DNA of 64,000 nt, from the NCBI RefSeq assembly GCF_009827655.1, contig NZ_WTYV01000001.1, forward strand, positions 496,001 through 560,000, read 5' to 3'. The number at the start of each line of letters is the position of its first letter. The stretch's first letter is position 1. This document shows positions 42,468 to 50,507 of this stretch, piece by piece. Source of the stretch: Alteraurantiacibacter buctensis. Its GTDB lineage: Bacteria; Pseudomonadota; Alphaproteobacteria; Sphingomonadales; Sphingomonadaceae. Below the pieces are notes generated by a model. The model made no database searches and was not told the DNA's origin. It saw nothing but the letters and a program-made list of their open reading frames with translations. Both the position numbers and the translations under genes were made by a program.

Positions 42468-43747
42468 TCGGCAGCCTCGCGATGCCCATTCCGGTAACGG
42501 TGGCCGTGCAGCAGCGGCAGGCGCAGTTCGGTGGCGTAACCGCCTTCGGGCCGGATGCCGGCGGTGATCGTCGCCTCGTTACCGAAGCGGGCCTCCAGCC
42601 GTTCGCGCACATTGGCCAGGCCAATGCCATAGCCGGGGCGCGGTTCGGCGGCGGCGTGGGGGGCAGGGGTGCCATCATCGGCCACGGTCAGCACCAGGCG
42701 CCCGTATTCCTCGCGCGCGGCCAGGGTAATGGTCACCTGCCCGCTGCTGGTGGCGACCGCGTGCTTGACCGAATTTTCCACCAGCGGCTGCAGGATCATG
42801 CCCGGCACCTGGCAATCGGCAAGGGTCTCGGGAATCTCGTAGCGGGCCACCAGCCGCAGCGGGAAGCGCACCCCTTCGATATCGAGGTAGAGCTTCTGCA
42901 GGGCGATTTCCTCGGCCAGGGACACGTCGCTGGTGGGATCGTCGGCCAGGCTGCGGCGGTAGAAGGTGCTGATGGTCTGGATCATCCGCTCGGCCGCGGC
43001 GGTCTTGTTGGTCAGGACTAGCGCGGAGAGCGAATTGAGCGTGTTGAACAGGAAGTGCGGATTGACCTGGTAGCGTAGGGACCGCAGTTCGGACGCCTTG
43101 GCCGCGCTCAGCGCCTGCTGCTCGCGCCGCTCGGCCCGGCGTGCCTTCTCGCCGGTCAGCAGTGCCAGGTACAGCGCGCACCAGGCCAGCAGCATGAAAT
43201 AGCGGCCATAGGCGACCTCGACGATCTGGTTCCAGTAGCTCTCCTGCAACCGTTCGGCCGCCACGGTGACCACCTCCCGCGACGAGCTGCTCGTGGTGGT
43301 CGTGGTTTGACCCTCAGGCAGGCCGGGCATGGCCGCGGCCGGAATATCGACCAGCAGGTCACCCGACGGGTCCTTGCGGACCGAGAAGCCGCGCTGTTCC
43401 ACCGTGCGGGCGAAGACCCGCTCCTCCATGCTGGCGAAGACAAGCTGGTTGGCCTGCGCGATCAGCAGGGCCACGGGCAGCGAGATGGTGAGGGCGGCGA
43501 CGATCTTGACCCACATCGCGCGGGCATCGAACAGCCGCAGGATCGACCACAGCCCCAGCGTGATCGCCGCCCCCGCCAGCGTGGCGAGGGCGCGGCGCCA
43601 GAAGGCCTCGGTCGAAAAACCCAGGTCCACCAGCTCGCCGCGCAGGGTGGTGAGCAGGAAATAGGTCAGCCACAGCCCCACGATCGACAGCAGCACGGTG
43701 CGGAAAGGCACGCGCGCAGGGCTATCATCGAGGGACAGGCTCGTCAT
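42464..43747 (-). CDS. LytS/AlgZ-type sensor histidine kinase (second pair)
   Basis: 427 aa. Hydrophobic segments near 18-35, 50-65, 80-100 and about 190-205 flank an external loop of about 80 residues with a run of Thr/Ser ('TTTTTSSSS'). Phospho-acceptor 'YQVNPHFLFNTLNSLSAL', then HATPase with 'PLVENSVKHA', 'VADDGTPAP' and 'YGIGLANV'. ATG 43747 or 43756. Coupled to its regulator downstream. The signal is unknown; the external loop suggests periplasmic sensing. Confidence 0.9.
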   Translation of the reverse strand: MTSLSLDDSPARVPFRTVLLSIVGLWLTYFLLTTLRGELVDLGFSTEAFWRRALATLAGAAITLGLWSILRLFDARAMWVKIVAALTISLPVALLIAQANQLVFASMEERVFARTVEQRGFSVRKDPSGDLLVDIPAAAMPGLPEGQTTTTTSSSSREVVTVAAERLQESYWNQIVEVAYGRYFMLLAWCALYLALLTGEKARRAERREQQALSAAKASELRSLRYQVNPHFLFNTLNSLSALVLTNKTAAAERMIQTISTFYRRSLADDPTSDVSLAEEIALQKLYLDIEGVRFPLRLVARYEIPETLADCQVPGMILQPLVENSVKHAVATSSGQVTITLAAREEYGRLVLTVADDGTPAPHAAAEPRPGYGIGLANVRERLEARFGNEATITAGIRPEGGYATELRLPLLHGHRYRNGHREAAE

Positions 43748-43812
43748 GACGGGCATCTATCCCGGAAAATGCCTGCCTGACCAGCCCCGTGCCGTCATCC
43801 GGTCGGGCCGGG

Positions 43813-44496
43813 TCAATCGTTGGTCGATATCAGCAGGCCCGCTTGCCCCAAGGCTGCGGCGGCCTCGGCATCCAGCCATTCCCAGCCGGTGGGCGCGGAT
43901 TCGATGGCATTGAGCGCGTCCACCGCGCCATCGACCAGCAGGGCCACGATCACCGTTTCGTCCTCCCACAGCAGGGCCCAGCGCCGACCCTGCGGAGGGC
44001 TGTCCCAGCCATCGGGCAGGCGGGAGAACAGGATGGTGTCCAGCCATTGCGCCGGCTCGGCGGTGTCCAGGTAGTAGTCGGCCCCGGCATAGGCATCGAG
44101 CAGGGCGATCCAGCTCACCGGCTGGCGATCCACTGCAAAGGCCGGGAAGGCCGCCTCGACCGGCGGCACCTGCGGTGCAAAGGCCCCGACCTGCGCCAGC
44201 GCGGCGTGCATCCGGCGCACCCTGGCCTGCTTGGCCTTCGCCAGCGGCGGGATCGGGCCGGAATGGCGCGGCCTGGAGGCCGGACCCGCGGGAACGAAGC
44301 TGAGCGCCAGACCGAGGAACTGGTCAATGGCATAGGCGAAGGCAAGCACCACCACCACCAGCATGGCCACCAGGAACAGGTGGCCACCGCCATCCCAGGC
44401 CATGCCGAGGGCCTGCGTTGCCACCACCCAGCCCCCGGCAAGCCCGAGGATGCGGACGGTCCAGCGCCCAGCCGTGCTGCGCAGGAAAGCGGTCAC
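43813..44496 (-). CDS. hypothetical membrane-anchored protein
   Basis: 227 aa. Two N-terminal hydrophobic segments (about 14-32 and 38-62) are followed by a soluble domain containing 'HAALAQVGAFAPQVPPVEAA' and 'GRRWALLWEDETVIVALLVDGAV'. No family recognised. The start overlaps the fumarase stop (44493-44496), so it is likely translated with fumarase. Confidence 0.65.
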   Translation of the reverse strand: MTAFLRSTAGRWTVRILGLAGGWVVATQALGMAWDGGGHLFLVAMLVVVVLAFAYAIDQFLGLALSFVPAGPASRPRHSGPIPPLAKAKQARVRRMHAALAQVGAFAPQVPPVEAAFPAFAVDRQPVSWIALLDAYAGADYYLDTAEPAQWLDTILFSRLPDGWDSPPQGRRWALLWEDETVIVALLVDGAVDALNAIESAPTGWEWLDAEAAAALGQAGLLISTND

Positions 44497-46016
44497 CCGG
44501 CCAGCAGCCCTTCCTCGGCGATCTTGCGCTGCCAGTGGAGCGGGGCGAGGGTGTGGACGTTGTTGCCCTCGCTATCCACGGCCACGGTTACCGGCATGTC
44601 CTGCACGGTGAACTCGTAGATCGCCTCCATCCCCAGGTCCTCGAAGCCGACCACCTTCGATTCGCGAATGGCGCGGGCCACCAGGTAGGCCGCGCCGCCG
44701 GTGGCCATCAGGTAAGCGACCTTGTGCCTGGCGATGCAGGCCACCGCGCCCTGGCCGCGCTCGGCCTTGCCGATCATGGCGATCAGGCCCAGGTCCAGCA
44801 TCATGTCGGTGAACTTGTCCATCCGCGTGGCGGTGGTGGGGCCGGCCGGGCCGACCACTTCGCCCATCACCGGGTCGACGGGCCCCACGTAGTAGATCGC
44901 CCGGTTGCGGAAATCGACCGGCAGCTCCTCGCCCCGGCTCAGCATGTCCTGGATGCGCTTGTGTGCCGCGTCGCGCCCGGTCAGCATCTTGCCGTTCAGC
45001 AGCAGCCGGTCGCCGTGCTTCCAGCTTGCCACTTCCTCGCGCGTCAGGTTGTCGAGATCGACCTTCTTCGCCGCCGCGTCGGGCTGCCAGTGGACATCGG
45101 GCCATTCATCCAGGTTGGGCACCGGCAGGAAGGCCGGGCCGGAACCGTCCAGGGTGACATGGGCGTGGCGGGTGGCGGCGCAGTTGGGGATCATCGCCAC
45201 CGGCTTGCCCGCCGCGTGGCACGGCCAGTCGAGGATCTTCACGTCGAGCACAGTGCTGAGGCCCCCCAGCCCCTGCGCGCCCACGCCCAGGGCATTGACC
45301 CTGTCATAGATCTCGATCCGCATCGCCTCGATATCGTTCTGGGGCCCGCGCGCCTTCAGCTGGCCCATGTCGATCGGCTCCATCAGCGACAGCTTGGCCA
45401 GCTTCATGCAATGTTCCGCCGTGCCGCCGATGCCGATGCCCAGCATGCCCGGCGGGCACCAGCCCGCGCCCATCAGCGGGATCTGCTCGATCACCCAGTC
45501 AACGATGTTGTCGCTGGGGTTCATCATCTTGAACTTGCTCTTGTTCTCGCTGCCGCCGCCCTTGGCCGCCACGTCGATCGACACGGTATTGCCGGGCACC
45601 ATGTCCACGCTCAGCACGCAGGGGGTGTTGTCGCGGGTGTTGCGGCGGGTGAAGGCGGGATCGGCCAGCACGCTGGCGCGCAGCTTGTTTTCCGGCAGGT
45701 TATAGGCGCGGCGCACCCCTTCATCGACCACGTCCTGCAGGCTCATCCGCGATTCCAGCCGGCAATTCTGGCCCCACTTGATGAACACGTTGACGATGCC
45801 GGTATCCTGGCAGATCGGCCGGTGCCCTTCGGCGCACATGCGGCTGTTGGTCAGGATCTGGGCGATGGCATCCTTGGCTGCCGGGCCCTGTTCCGCCTTG
45901 TAGGCTTCGCCCAGCGCCTTGATGTAGTCCATCGGGTGGTAATAGCTGATGTACTGCAGCGCATCGGCCACGCTGGCGATGATGTCTTCCTCGCGAATGG
46001 TGGTCATCTGGGTCAT
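44493..46016 (-). CDS. fumarate hydratase, class I
   Basis: Oxygen-sensitive 4Fe-4S enzyme of the TCA cycle (507 aa) interconverting fumarate and malate. Single-chain alpha+beta form: N-terminal part with 'PICQDTGIVNVFIKWG' (Cys ligand), 'MVPGNTVSIDVAAKGGGSENKS', 'GIGIGGTAEHCMKLAK' and C-terminal 'VGPAGPTTATRMDKF' and 'KVVGFEDLGMEAI'. AGGAG precedes ATG 46016. A class II fumarase is not seen in the window. Confidence 0.95.
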   Translation of the reverse strand: MTQMTTIREEDIIASVADALQYISYYHPMDYIKALGEAYKAEQGPAAKDAIAQILTNSRMCAEGHRPICQDTGIVNVFIKWGQNCRLESRMSLQDVVDEGVRRAYNLPENKLRASVLADPAFTRRNTRDNTPCVLSVDMVPGNTVSIDVAAKGGGSENKSKFKMMNPSDNIVDWVIEQIPLMGAGWCPPGMLGIGIGGTAEHCMKLAKLSLMEPIDMGQLKARGPQNDIEAMRIEIYDRVNALGVGAQGLGGLSTVLDVKILDWPCHAAGKPVAMIPNCAATRHAHVTLDGSGPAFLPVPNLDEWPDVHWQPDAAAKKVDLDNLTREEVASWKHGDRLLLNGKMLTGRDAAHKRIQDMLSRGEELPVDFRNRAIYYVGPVDPVMGEVVGPAGPTTATRMDKFTDMMLDLGLIAMIGKAERGQGAVACIARHKVAYLMATGGAAYLVARAIRESKVVGFEDLGMEAIYEFTVQDMPVTVAVDSEGNNVHTLAPLHWQRKIAEEGLLAG

Positions 46017-46079
46017 GGCGGACGCTCCTGGCTGATACAAAAACGGACACGAATTTTGGCGCATCGCGGACTTTGCGGC

Positions 46080-46125
46080 CTTATGACTACGCCGAAAAGC
46101 CCCCTTGGCCTGCGGCCCTCATAAG
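46080..46125. repeat. short inverted repeat between fumarase and PCMT-like gene
   Basis: CTTATGA (46080-46086) and TCATAAG (46119-46125) form a perfect 7-bp inverted repeat 32 bp apart, in the 151-bp divergent promoter gap. It could be a split operator or chance. Confidence 0.35.
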
Positions 46126-46167
46126 CCTAAGGCCCGCATCGGCAAGAGTGACGAGAGTACCCGGATT

Positions 46168-46773
46168 GTGACGCTGCTCGATTCCCCCGTGAAGACCGAC
46201 AACCATGCCGCCGCCCGCAAGGCCATGGTGGACAGCCAGCTGCGCACCAGCGGCGTTACCGCCCTGTGGGCCGTGGGGCCGATGGGCCGGGTGCCGCGCG
46301 AATCCTATGTGCCCGAAAGCGCCCGTGCCGTGGCCTACATGGACCGCGCCGTGCCGCTGGGCGATGGCAAGTGGCTGGCCGCCCCGCTGGTTCACGGCCT
46401 GCTGCTGCAGGAAGCCGCCCCGCAGGCGGATGACGTGGCGATCGTGGTGGATGGCGGCAGCGGCTACCTGGCGGAACTGCTGCGCGGCCAGGTGGCCAGC
46501 GTGGAAGTGCTTTCGCCGGAACAGGCGCTGACAACCAAGGGCAAGGCGAAAGCCAGCCTGATCGTGATCGACGGCGCGGTGGAGCAGGTGCCCGCCGCCC
46601 TGGCTGCCCGCCTGGCCGATGATGGCCGCCTGGTCACGGGCCTTGCCGACAAGGGTGTGACCAGCGTGGCGCGTGGCCGCAAGGCTGGCGGCAACGTCGC
46701 GCTGTTGAAGCTGATCGAGGTGGGCATGCCGCGCCTTGCCCAATTCGACGTGCCGAAGGGCTGGACCTTCTGA
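46168..46773 (+). CDS. divergent protein-L-isoaspartate methyltransferase-like protein
   Basis: About 201 aa from GTG 46168 (GTG 46189 possible). N-terminal 'ARKAMVDSQLRTSGV' and 'VPRESYVPESARAVAYMD' match the PCMT family start, and 'VVDGGSGYLAELL' is the SAM-binding motif I. Between motif I and 'LIVIDGAVEQVPAAL' the chain is about 40 residues shorter than true PCMT, lacking the usual 'GDG' motif, so catalytic activity is doubtful. In this group the gene regularly precedes tolC, as here (2-bp gap). Confidence 0.78.
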   Translation: MTLLDSPVKTDNHAAARKAMVDSQLRTSGVTALWAVGPMGRVPRESYVPESARAVAYMDRAVPLGDGKWLAAPLVHGLLLQEAAPQADDVAIVVDGGSGYLAELLRGQVASVEVLSPEQALTTKGKAKASLIVIDGAVEQVPAALAARLADDGRLVTGLADKGVTSVARGRKAGGNVALLKLIEVGMPRLAQFDVPKGWTF

Positions 46774-46775
46774 TC

Positions 46776-48242
46776 ATGCCCGGGAAGTCGCGCGTTATGG
46801 CCCTGGCGGCCGTGTTGCTGGCCGGCACCGGCCTGGCAGGAACCGCGGCACGGGCCGATACGCTGCGCGAGGCGCTGGCCAGCGCCTACCAGACCAACCC
46901 CACGCTGCAGGCCGCCCGCGCCAACCTGCGCGCCACCGACGAGACGGTGTACATCCAGCAGGCCAGCGGCCTGCCCAGCAGCAACCTCAGCAGCACCTAT
47001 ACCGAATACCTGAAGCAGAGCTCCGCCAGCTTCATCTCGCCCGAGCGGCAGATCTCGGCCAGCGTGGACCTGGCCGTACCGCTCTATTCCGGCGGGGCGG
47101 TGCGCAACGGCGTGGCGGCCGCGGAAACCCGCGTGGCTGCGGGGCGCGCGTCCTTGCGCGGAACCGAAAGCCAGCTCTTCAGCCAGGTGACTGCGGCCTA
47201 CATGGACGTGATCCAGAACGAGGCGATCGTGGGCCTCACCCGCAGCAACCTGAACGTGCTGGAAGTCAACCTGCAGGCCACCAACGACCGCTTCGAGATC
47301 GGTGACCTGACGCGGACCGACGTGGCCCAGTCCGCCAGCCGCCGGGCCATTGCGCTGAGCGACGTGCAGACTGCCGAGGCCAACCTGATCCGGGCCCGGG
47401 AAAACTACATCCAGCTAGTGGGCATGGCGCCCGACAACCTGCAGCCCCCGCCGCCGCTGCCCGGCCTGCCCTCCAGCGTGGAGGAAGCGGAAGACGTGGC
47501 GCTGGAAAACAACCCGGACCTGATCGCCGCCAAGGAACGCGCGGTGGCTGCCGGGTTCGACGTGGAAGTGGCCGGGGCCGCCCGCCTGCCGCGCGTGGAA
47601 GGCTTCGCCAACTCCGGCTACCAGAACTACCTCGGCACGCTCGGCTCGGTGCCCGGCACGGGCGCGGCCAACCAGTCCAGCAGCAGCGCCCAGGCGGGCG
47701 TGCGGCTGTCGGTGCCGATCTTCAACGGTGGCCGCGTCTCGGCCAGCCAGCGGCAGAGCCAGCAGACCGAACTGGCGGCGATGGAAAACGTGATCGCCAC
47801 CGAACGGCTGGTGGTGGCCCAGGTGCGCGGTGCCTATGCCAGTTGGCAGGCTTCGCGCGCGATCATCGAATCGACCCAGGCCGCCGTGGCTGCGGCGGAA
47901 CTGAGCCTGGAAGGCGTGCGGGCGGAAAACACCGTGGGCAACCGCACCATTCTCAACATCCTCGATGCCCAGCAGGAACTGCTGCGCGCGCAGGTCCAGC
48001 TCGTCACCGCGCGGCGCAACGAATATGTCGCCGGATTCACCCTGCTGGCCGCGATGGGCCGCGCCGAGGCGCGCGACCTGGGCCTGGCCGAGGAAGGGCT
48101 GCCGCTGTACGATCCGGTGGTGAACTTCGAGCGCGACCGGCCGATCTTCTTCGACTGGGGGGCTGACCCCGAGCCGGTGGCCCAGGCAACCCGCACGGTT
48201 GACATCCCCGCGCAGGATGGCGCAATTTCCGCCGGTCAATAA
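46776..48242 (+). CDS. tolC: TolC family outer-membrane efflux protein
   Basis: 488-aa outer-membrane channel for type I secretion and drug efflux. Signal peptide to about residue 27 ('TAARA'). Two repeated OEP halves (about 28-225 and 245-445) each with long helices: 'LREALASAYQTNPTLQAARANL' region in the first and 'NNPDLIAAKERAVAAGFDV' in the second; 'YSGGAVRNGVAAAE' and 'FNGGRVSASQRQS' are the matching strand-helix turns. No inner-membrane partner genes adjoin. Confidence 0.93.
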   Translation: MPGKSRVMALAAVLLAGTGLAGTAARADTLREALASAYQTNPTLQAARANLRATDETVYIQQASGLPSSNLSSTYTEYLKQSSASFISPERQISASVDLAVPLYSGGAVRNGVAAAETRVAAGRASLRGTESQLFSQVTAAYMDVIQNEAIVGLTRSNLNVLEVNLQATNDRFEIGDLTRTDVAQSASRRAIALSDVQTAEANLIRARENYIQLVGMAPDNLQPPPPLPGLPSSVEEAEDVALENNPDLIAAKERAVAAGFDVEVAGAARLPRVEGFANSGYQNYLGTLGSVPGTGAANQSSSSAQAGVRLSVPIFNGGRVSASQRQSQQTELAAMENVIATERLVVAQVRGAYASWQASRAIIESTQAAVAAAELSLEGVRAENTVGNRTILNILDAQQELLRAQVQLVTARRNEYVAGFTLLAAMGRAEARDLGLAEEGLPLYDPVVNFERDRPIFFDWGADPEPVAQATRTVDIPAQDGAISAGQ

Positions 48243-48265
48243 TTTCACGGGGTTTTGGGGTGGCG

Positions 48266-48772
48266 ATGCGGCACGAAGGCGAACCTTCCGTCGAGGAAAT
48301 CCTCGAATCGATCAAGAAGGTGATCGCGCGCGACAACCGTGACCAGGCCGATGCCCTGCGGCGACAGCGCGCACCCGATGCAGCCGCGCCGCCTGCCAAA
48401 CCCGGCTTCCATTCGCTGTCGCCGCTCTCCGCGCCCGTTCCCGAGGAGGACGAGGGCGAGGACGAAGACGTGCTGGACCTGTCCGCCATGCCCTTCGCCG
48501 GGGGCGAGAGCGCCGATCCGGTGGACGCGGGCGCCGGCCTCACCAACGACCAGGCGGCCGATGCCATGCGCCAGTCGCTTGCCGCCCTTGCCATGCTGGC
48601 CGAACCGCCGGCCGCGCCGCGCATCGTGCGATCGGGAGAAACCTCGCTTGAAGGCATGGTGCGCGAGATGCTGCGGCCGATGATGGCCCAGTGGCTTGAT
48701 GCCCACCTGCCCGAGATCGTCGAGCGGCTGGTGAAGGCCGAGATCGCCCGCATCGCCGGGAAAAAGCGCTGA
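48266..48772 (+). CDS. PopZ-like DUF2497 polar organising protein
   Basis: 168 aa. The N-terminal helix 'EPSVEEILESIKKVIARD' (about 5-22) and the C-terminal helices 'LEGMVREMLRPMMAQWLDAH' with 'LPEIVERLVKAEIARIA' are the two conserved ends of PopZ; the acidic Pro-rich middle is short. In Caulobacter PopZ forms polar condensates that hold ParB/parS. This fits a window carrying oriC and parS. GTG 48260 is an alternative start. The following ferredoxin-like frame begins over its stop codon. Confidence 0.82.
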   Translation: MRHEGEPSVEEILESIKKVIARDNRDQADALRRQRAPDAAAPPAKPGFHSLSPLSAPVPEEDEGEDEDVLDLSAMPFAGGESADPVDAGAGLTNDQAADAMRQSLAALAMLAEPPAAPRIVRSGETSLEGMVREMLRPMMAQWLDAHLPEIVERLVKAEIARIAGKKR

Positions 48773-49167
48773 CCGCTTCGGCCGCAGAGCTGCAACAGGC
48801 CCGCCGCGCGCTGGGCAAGATCAAGGGGGCCAGTGTGGCCCGCCAGATCTTCCTGTGCGGCATTTCCGAAAAGCAGGAATGCTGCCGGCGAGAGGACGGC
48901 GCGGAGAGCTGGAAGTTCCTCAAGAAGCGGCTGAAGGAGCTGGGGCTGATTTCCCCCGATGCTCCCGGCGGCGGGGTCCAGCGCAGCAAGGCCGATTGCC
49001 TGCAGATCTGCGCCGCAGGGCCGATCGCCGTCGTCTGGCCGGACCGGGTGTGGTACCATTCGTGCAGCCCCGAGGTGCTGGAGCGGATCATCCAGCAGCA
49101 CCTGATCGGCGGCGAGCCGGTGGAGGAATACCGGCTGCGGCCCGCAGGCGACGAGGCGCACGATTAG
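48769..49167 (+). CDS. (2Fe-2S) ferredoxin domain protein, possible CTG start
   Basis: Thioredoxin-like 2Fe-2S protein: 'IFLCGISEKQECC' and 'DCLQIC' give the four Cys (C-x7/8-C and C-x3-C). From GTG 48835 the protein has 110 aa, but it would lack the N-terminal helix usual in relatives. The codons upstream to CTG 48769 read AELQQARRALGKIKGASVA, which looks like that helix, and no ATG, GTG or TTG lies in frame there. CTG 48769 overlaps the popZ stop (CTGA), mimicking the ATGA couplings elsewhere, so it may be the true start (132 aa). Confidence 0.7.
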   Translation: MTASAAELQQARRALGKIKGASVARQIFLCGISEKQECCRREDGAESWKFLKKRLKELGLISPDAPGGGVQRSKADCLQICAAGPIAVVWPDRVWYHSCSPEVLERIIQQHLIGGEPVEEYRLRPAGDEAHD

Positions 49168-49295
49168 GGCTTTCCTACAGGGCCTTGTACAGGGCAGGCC
49201 ATGATCGGCTCTTTGCTACCGTCGAATCTCGCGCCGCCTTTCAGGGGCGCATTTCCCGGCTCCCGCGTCTGTACTTCATCAACAAGCGCAGCGGA

Positions 49296-49583
49296 TCAGG
49301 GATCCAGCGAATCGAGGTTGTTGTCCACCGCAGCATCGTGGCCGGTGCCGTTGCTGAGGAACACCAGGCCCATCAACGCGCTCATCAGCAGCATGGCAAA
49401 GCCGATACCCAGCGCCGTGGCGATAAACAGGTGGACCGAAACCAGCCCGAATTCGGCATAAAGCGCGCCCAGGGCGATGATCACCACCAGCACGGTGAAG
49501 GCAAACATGCCGCGCATCAGGCGCCGGTAGCGCGCCCAGGCATAGGCAGCCTTGGCCGGATCATCGAGGGGGGAGCTCTGCAT
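49296..49583 (-). CDS. hypothetical small membrane protein
   Basis: 95 aa with two hydrophobic helices (about 27-48 and 52-78), cytosolic N-terminus 'DDPAKAAYAWARYRRLMRGM' and an acidic C-terminus. No family assigned. GAAGGGG precedes ATG 49583. Divergent from the CBS gene; convergent with the ferredoxin gene across a 128-bp gap (49168-49295) in which I see nothing clear. Confidence 0.7.
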   Translation of the reverse strand: MQSSPLDDPAKAAYAWARYRRLMRGMFAFTVLVVIIALGALYAEFGLVSVHLFIATALGIGFAMLLMSALMGLVFLSNGTGHDAAVDNNLDSLDP

Positions 49584-49694
49584 GGCCCCTTCAATGGGCC
49601 TTCCCCCGCCCCGATGCAACCGTATGCCGCGCCCGATTTGGCAAGACTCGGCAAAGCGTGCGATAAGGTGTGTCGGAGTGAGAGGAGGACGCCC

Positions 49695-50123
49695 ATGTCG
49701 ATCAGGCGTATCATCGAAGGCCGCCAGCAGGAGATCGTTTCCTGCTCCCCCCAACACAGCGTGCGCCACGCCGCCGGGCTGCTGGCCGAACGCCGGATCG
49801 GCGCCATGCCGGTGTTGGATGGCGGCCAAGTGGCTGGCATCTTTTCCGAGCGTGACCTGCTCTATTGCGTGGCCAAGGAAGGCGAGGCCGCGCTGGCCCG
49901 GCCGGTGGCCGAGGTGATGACCGCGCCGGCCATTACCATCGAGCCGCAGGTGGAGGTGATGACCGCGCTCTCGCTGATGACCAGGCGGCGCATCCGGCAC
50001 CTGCCGGTGGTGGAAGCCGGTCGCCTGCTCGGCTTCGTCTCGATCGGCGACCTGGTGAAGTACCGCATCGAGAGCATCGAGGCCGAAGCGCAGCAGATGC
50101 GCGAGTATATCACGCTGGCGTGA
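49695..50123 (+). CDS. CBS-domain pair protein
   Basis: 142 aa made only of two CBS domains (about 10-65 and 75-130), with 'HAAGLLAERRIGAMPVLDGG' and 'ALSLMTRRRIRHLPVVEAGRL' as the matching repeats. Such proteins bind AMP, ATP or similar nucleotides and modulate other proteins. AGAGGAGGA at 49681-49689 fixes ATG 49695; the long upstream frame is not coding. The partner is unknown. Confidence 0.88.
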   Translation: MSIRRIIEGRQQEIVSCSPQHSVRHAAGLLAERRIGAMPVLDGGQVAGIFSERDLLYCVAKEGEAALARPVAEVMTAPAITIEPQVEVMTALSLMTRRRIRHLPVVEAGRLLGFVSIGDLVKYRIESIEAEAQQMREYITLA

Positions 50124-50166
50124 GTGATACCTTGAGCGCGCGGCCCGGCAGCCCTACATCTCCCGC

Positions 50167-50499
50167 ATGGCCCATGCACTCACCCTCACTCCCGCCGCCG
50201 CCCAGCGCGTACGCCTGATCGCCCAGCGCCAGGGCAAGGCAAACCCCGTGCTGCGGCTGGCCGTGGATGGCGGCGGTTGTTCGGGTTTCCAGTACAAGTT
50301 CGACCTGGCCGACGGGCCGGACGCGGAAGACCTGGTGAGCGAGACCGACGGGGTGCTGCTGGTGGTCGATCCGGTCAGCCTGGACCTGGTGGCAGGCGCC
50401 CAGGTGGACTACGTCGAATCGCTGGGCGGCGCGGCCTTCCGGGTGGACAACCCGCAGGCCGCCAGCGGCTGCGGCTGCGGTTCCAGCTTCGGCATCTGA
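50167..50499 (+). CDS. erpA: A-type Fe-S insertion protein (ErpA-like)
   Basis: 110 aa, HesB/IscA family with three Cys: 'GGGCSGFQY' and 'SGCGCGSSF'. Its separation from suf and the 'GFQYKFDLAD' stretch favour ErpA over SufA; it would deliver clusters to apo-enzymes (for example class I fumarase or IspG). The xth gene follows 8 bp later. Confidence 0.88.
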   Translation: MAHALTLTPAAAQRVRLIAQRQGKANPVLRLAVDGGGCSGFQYKFDLADGPDAEDLVSETDGVLLVVDPVSLDLVAGAQVDYVESLGGAAFRVDNPQAASGCGCGSSFGI

Positions 50500-50507
50500 C
50501 CGTTTCC

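Noticed and set aside
48855-49695. Long upstream extension of the CBS gene
   Set aside because: The frame overlaps the ferredoxin gene in another frame and reads low-complexity residues. AGAGGAGGA fixes the start at 49695.
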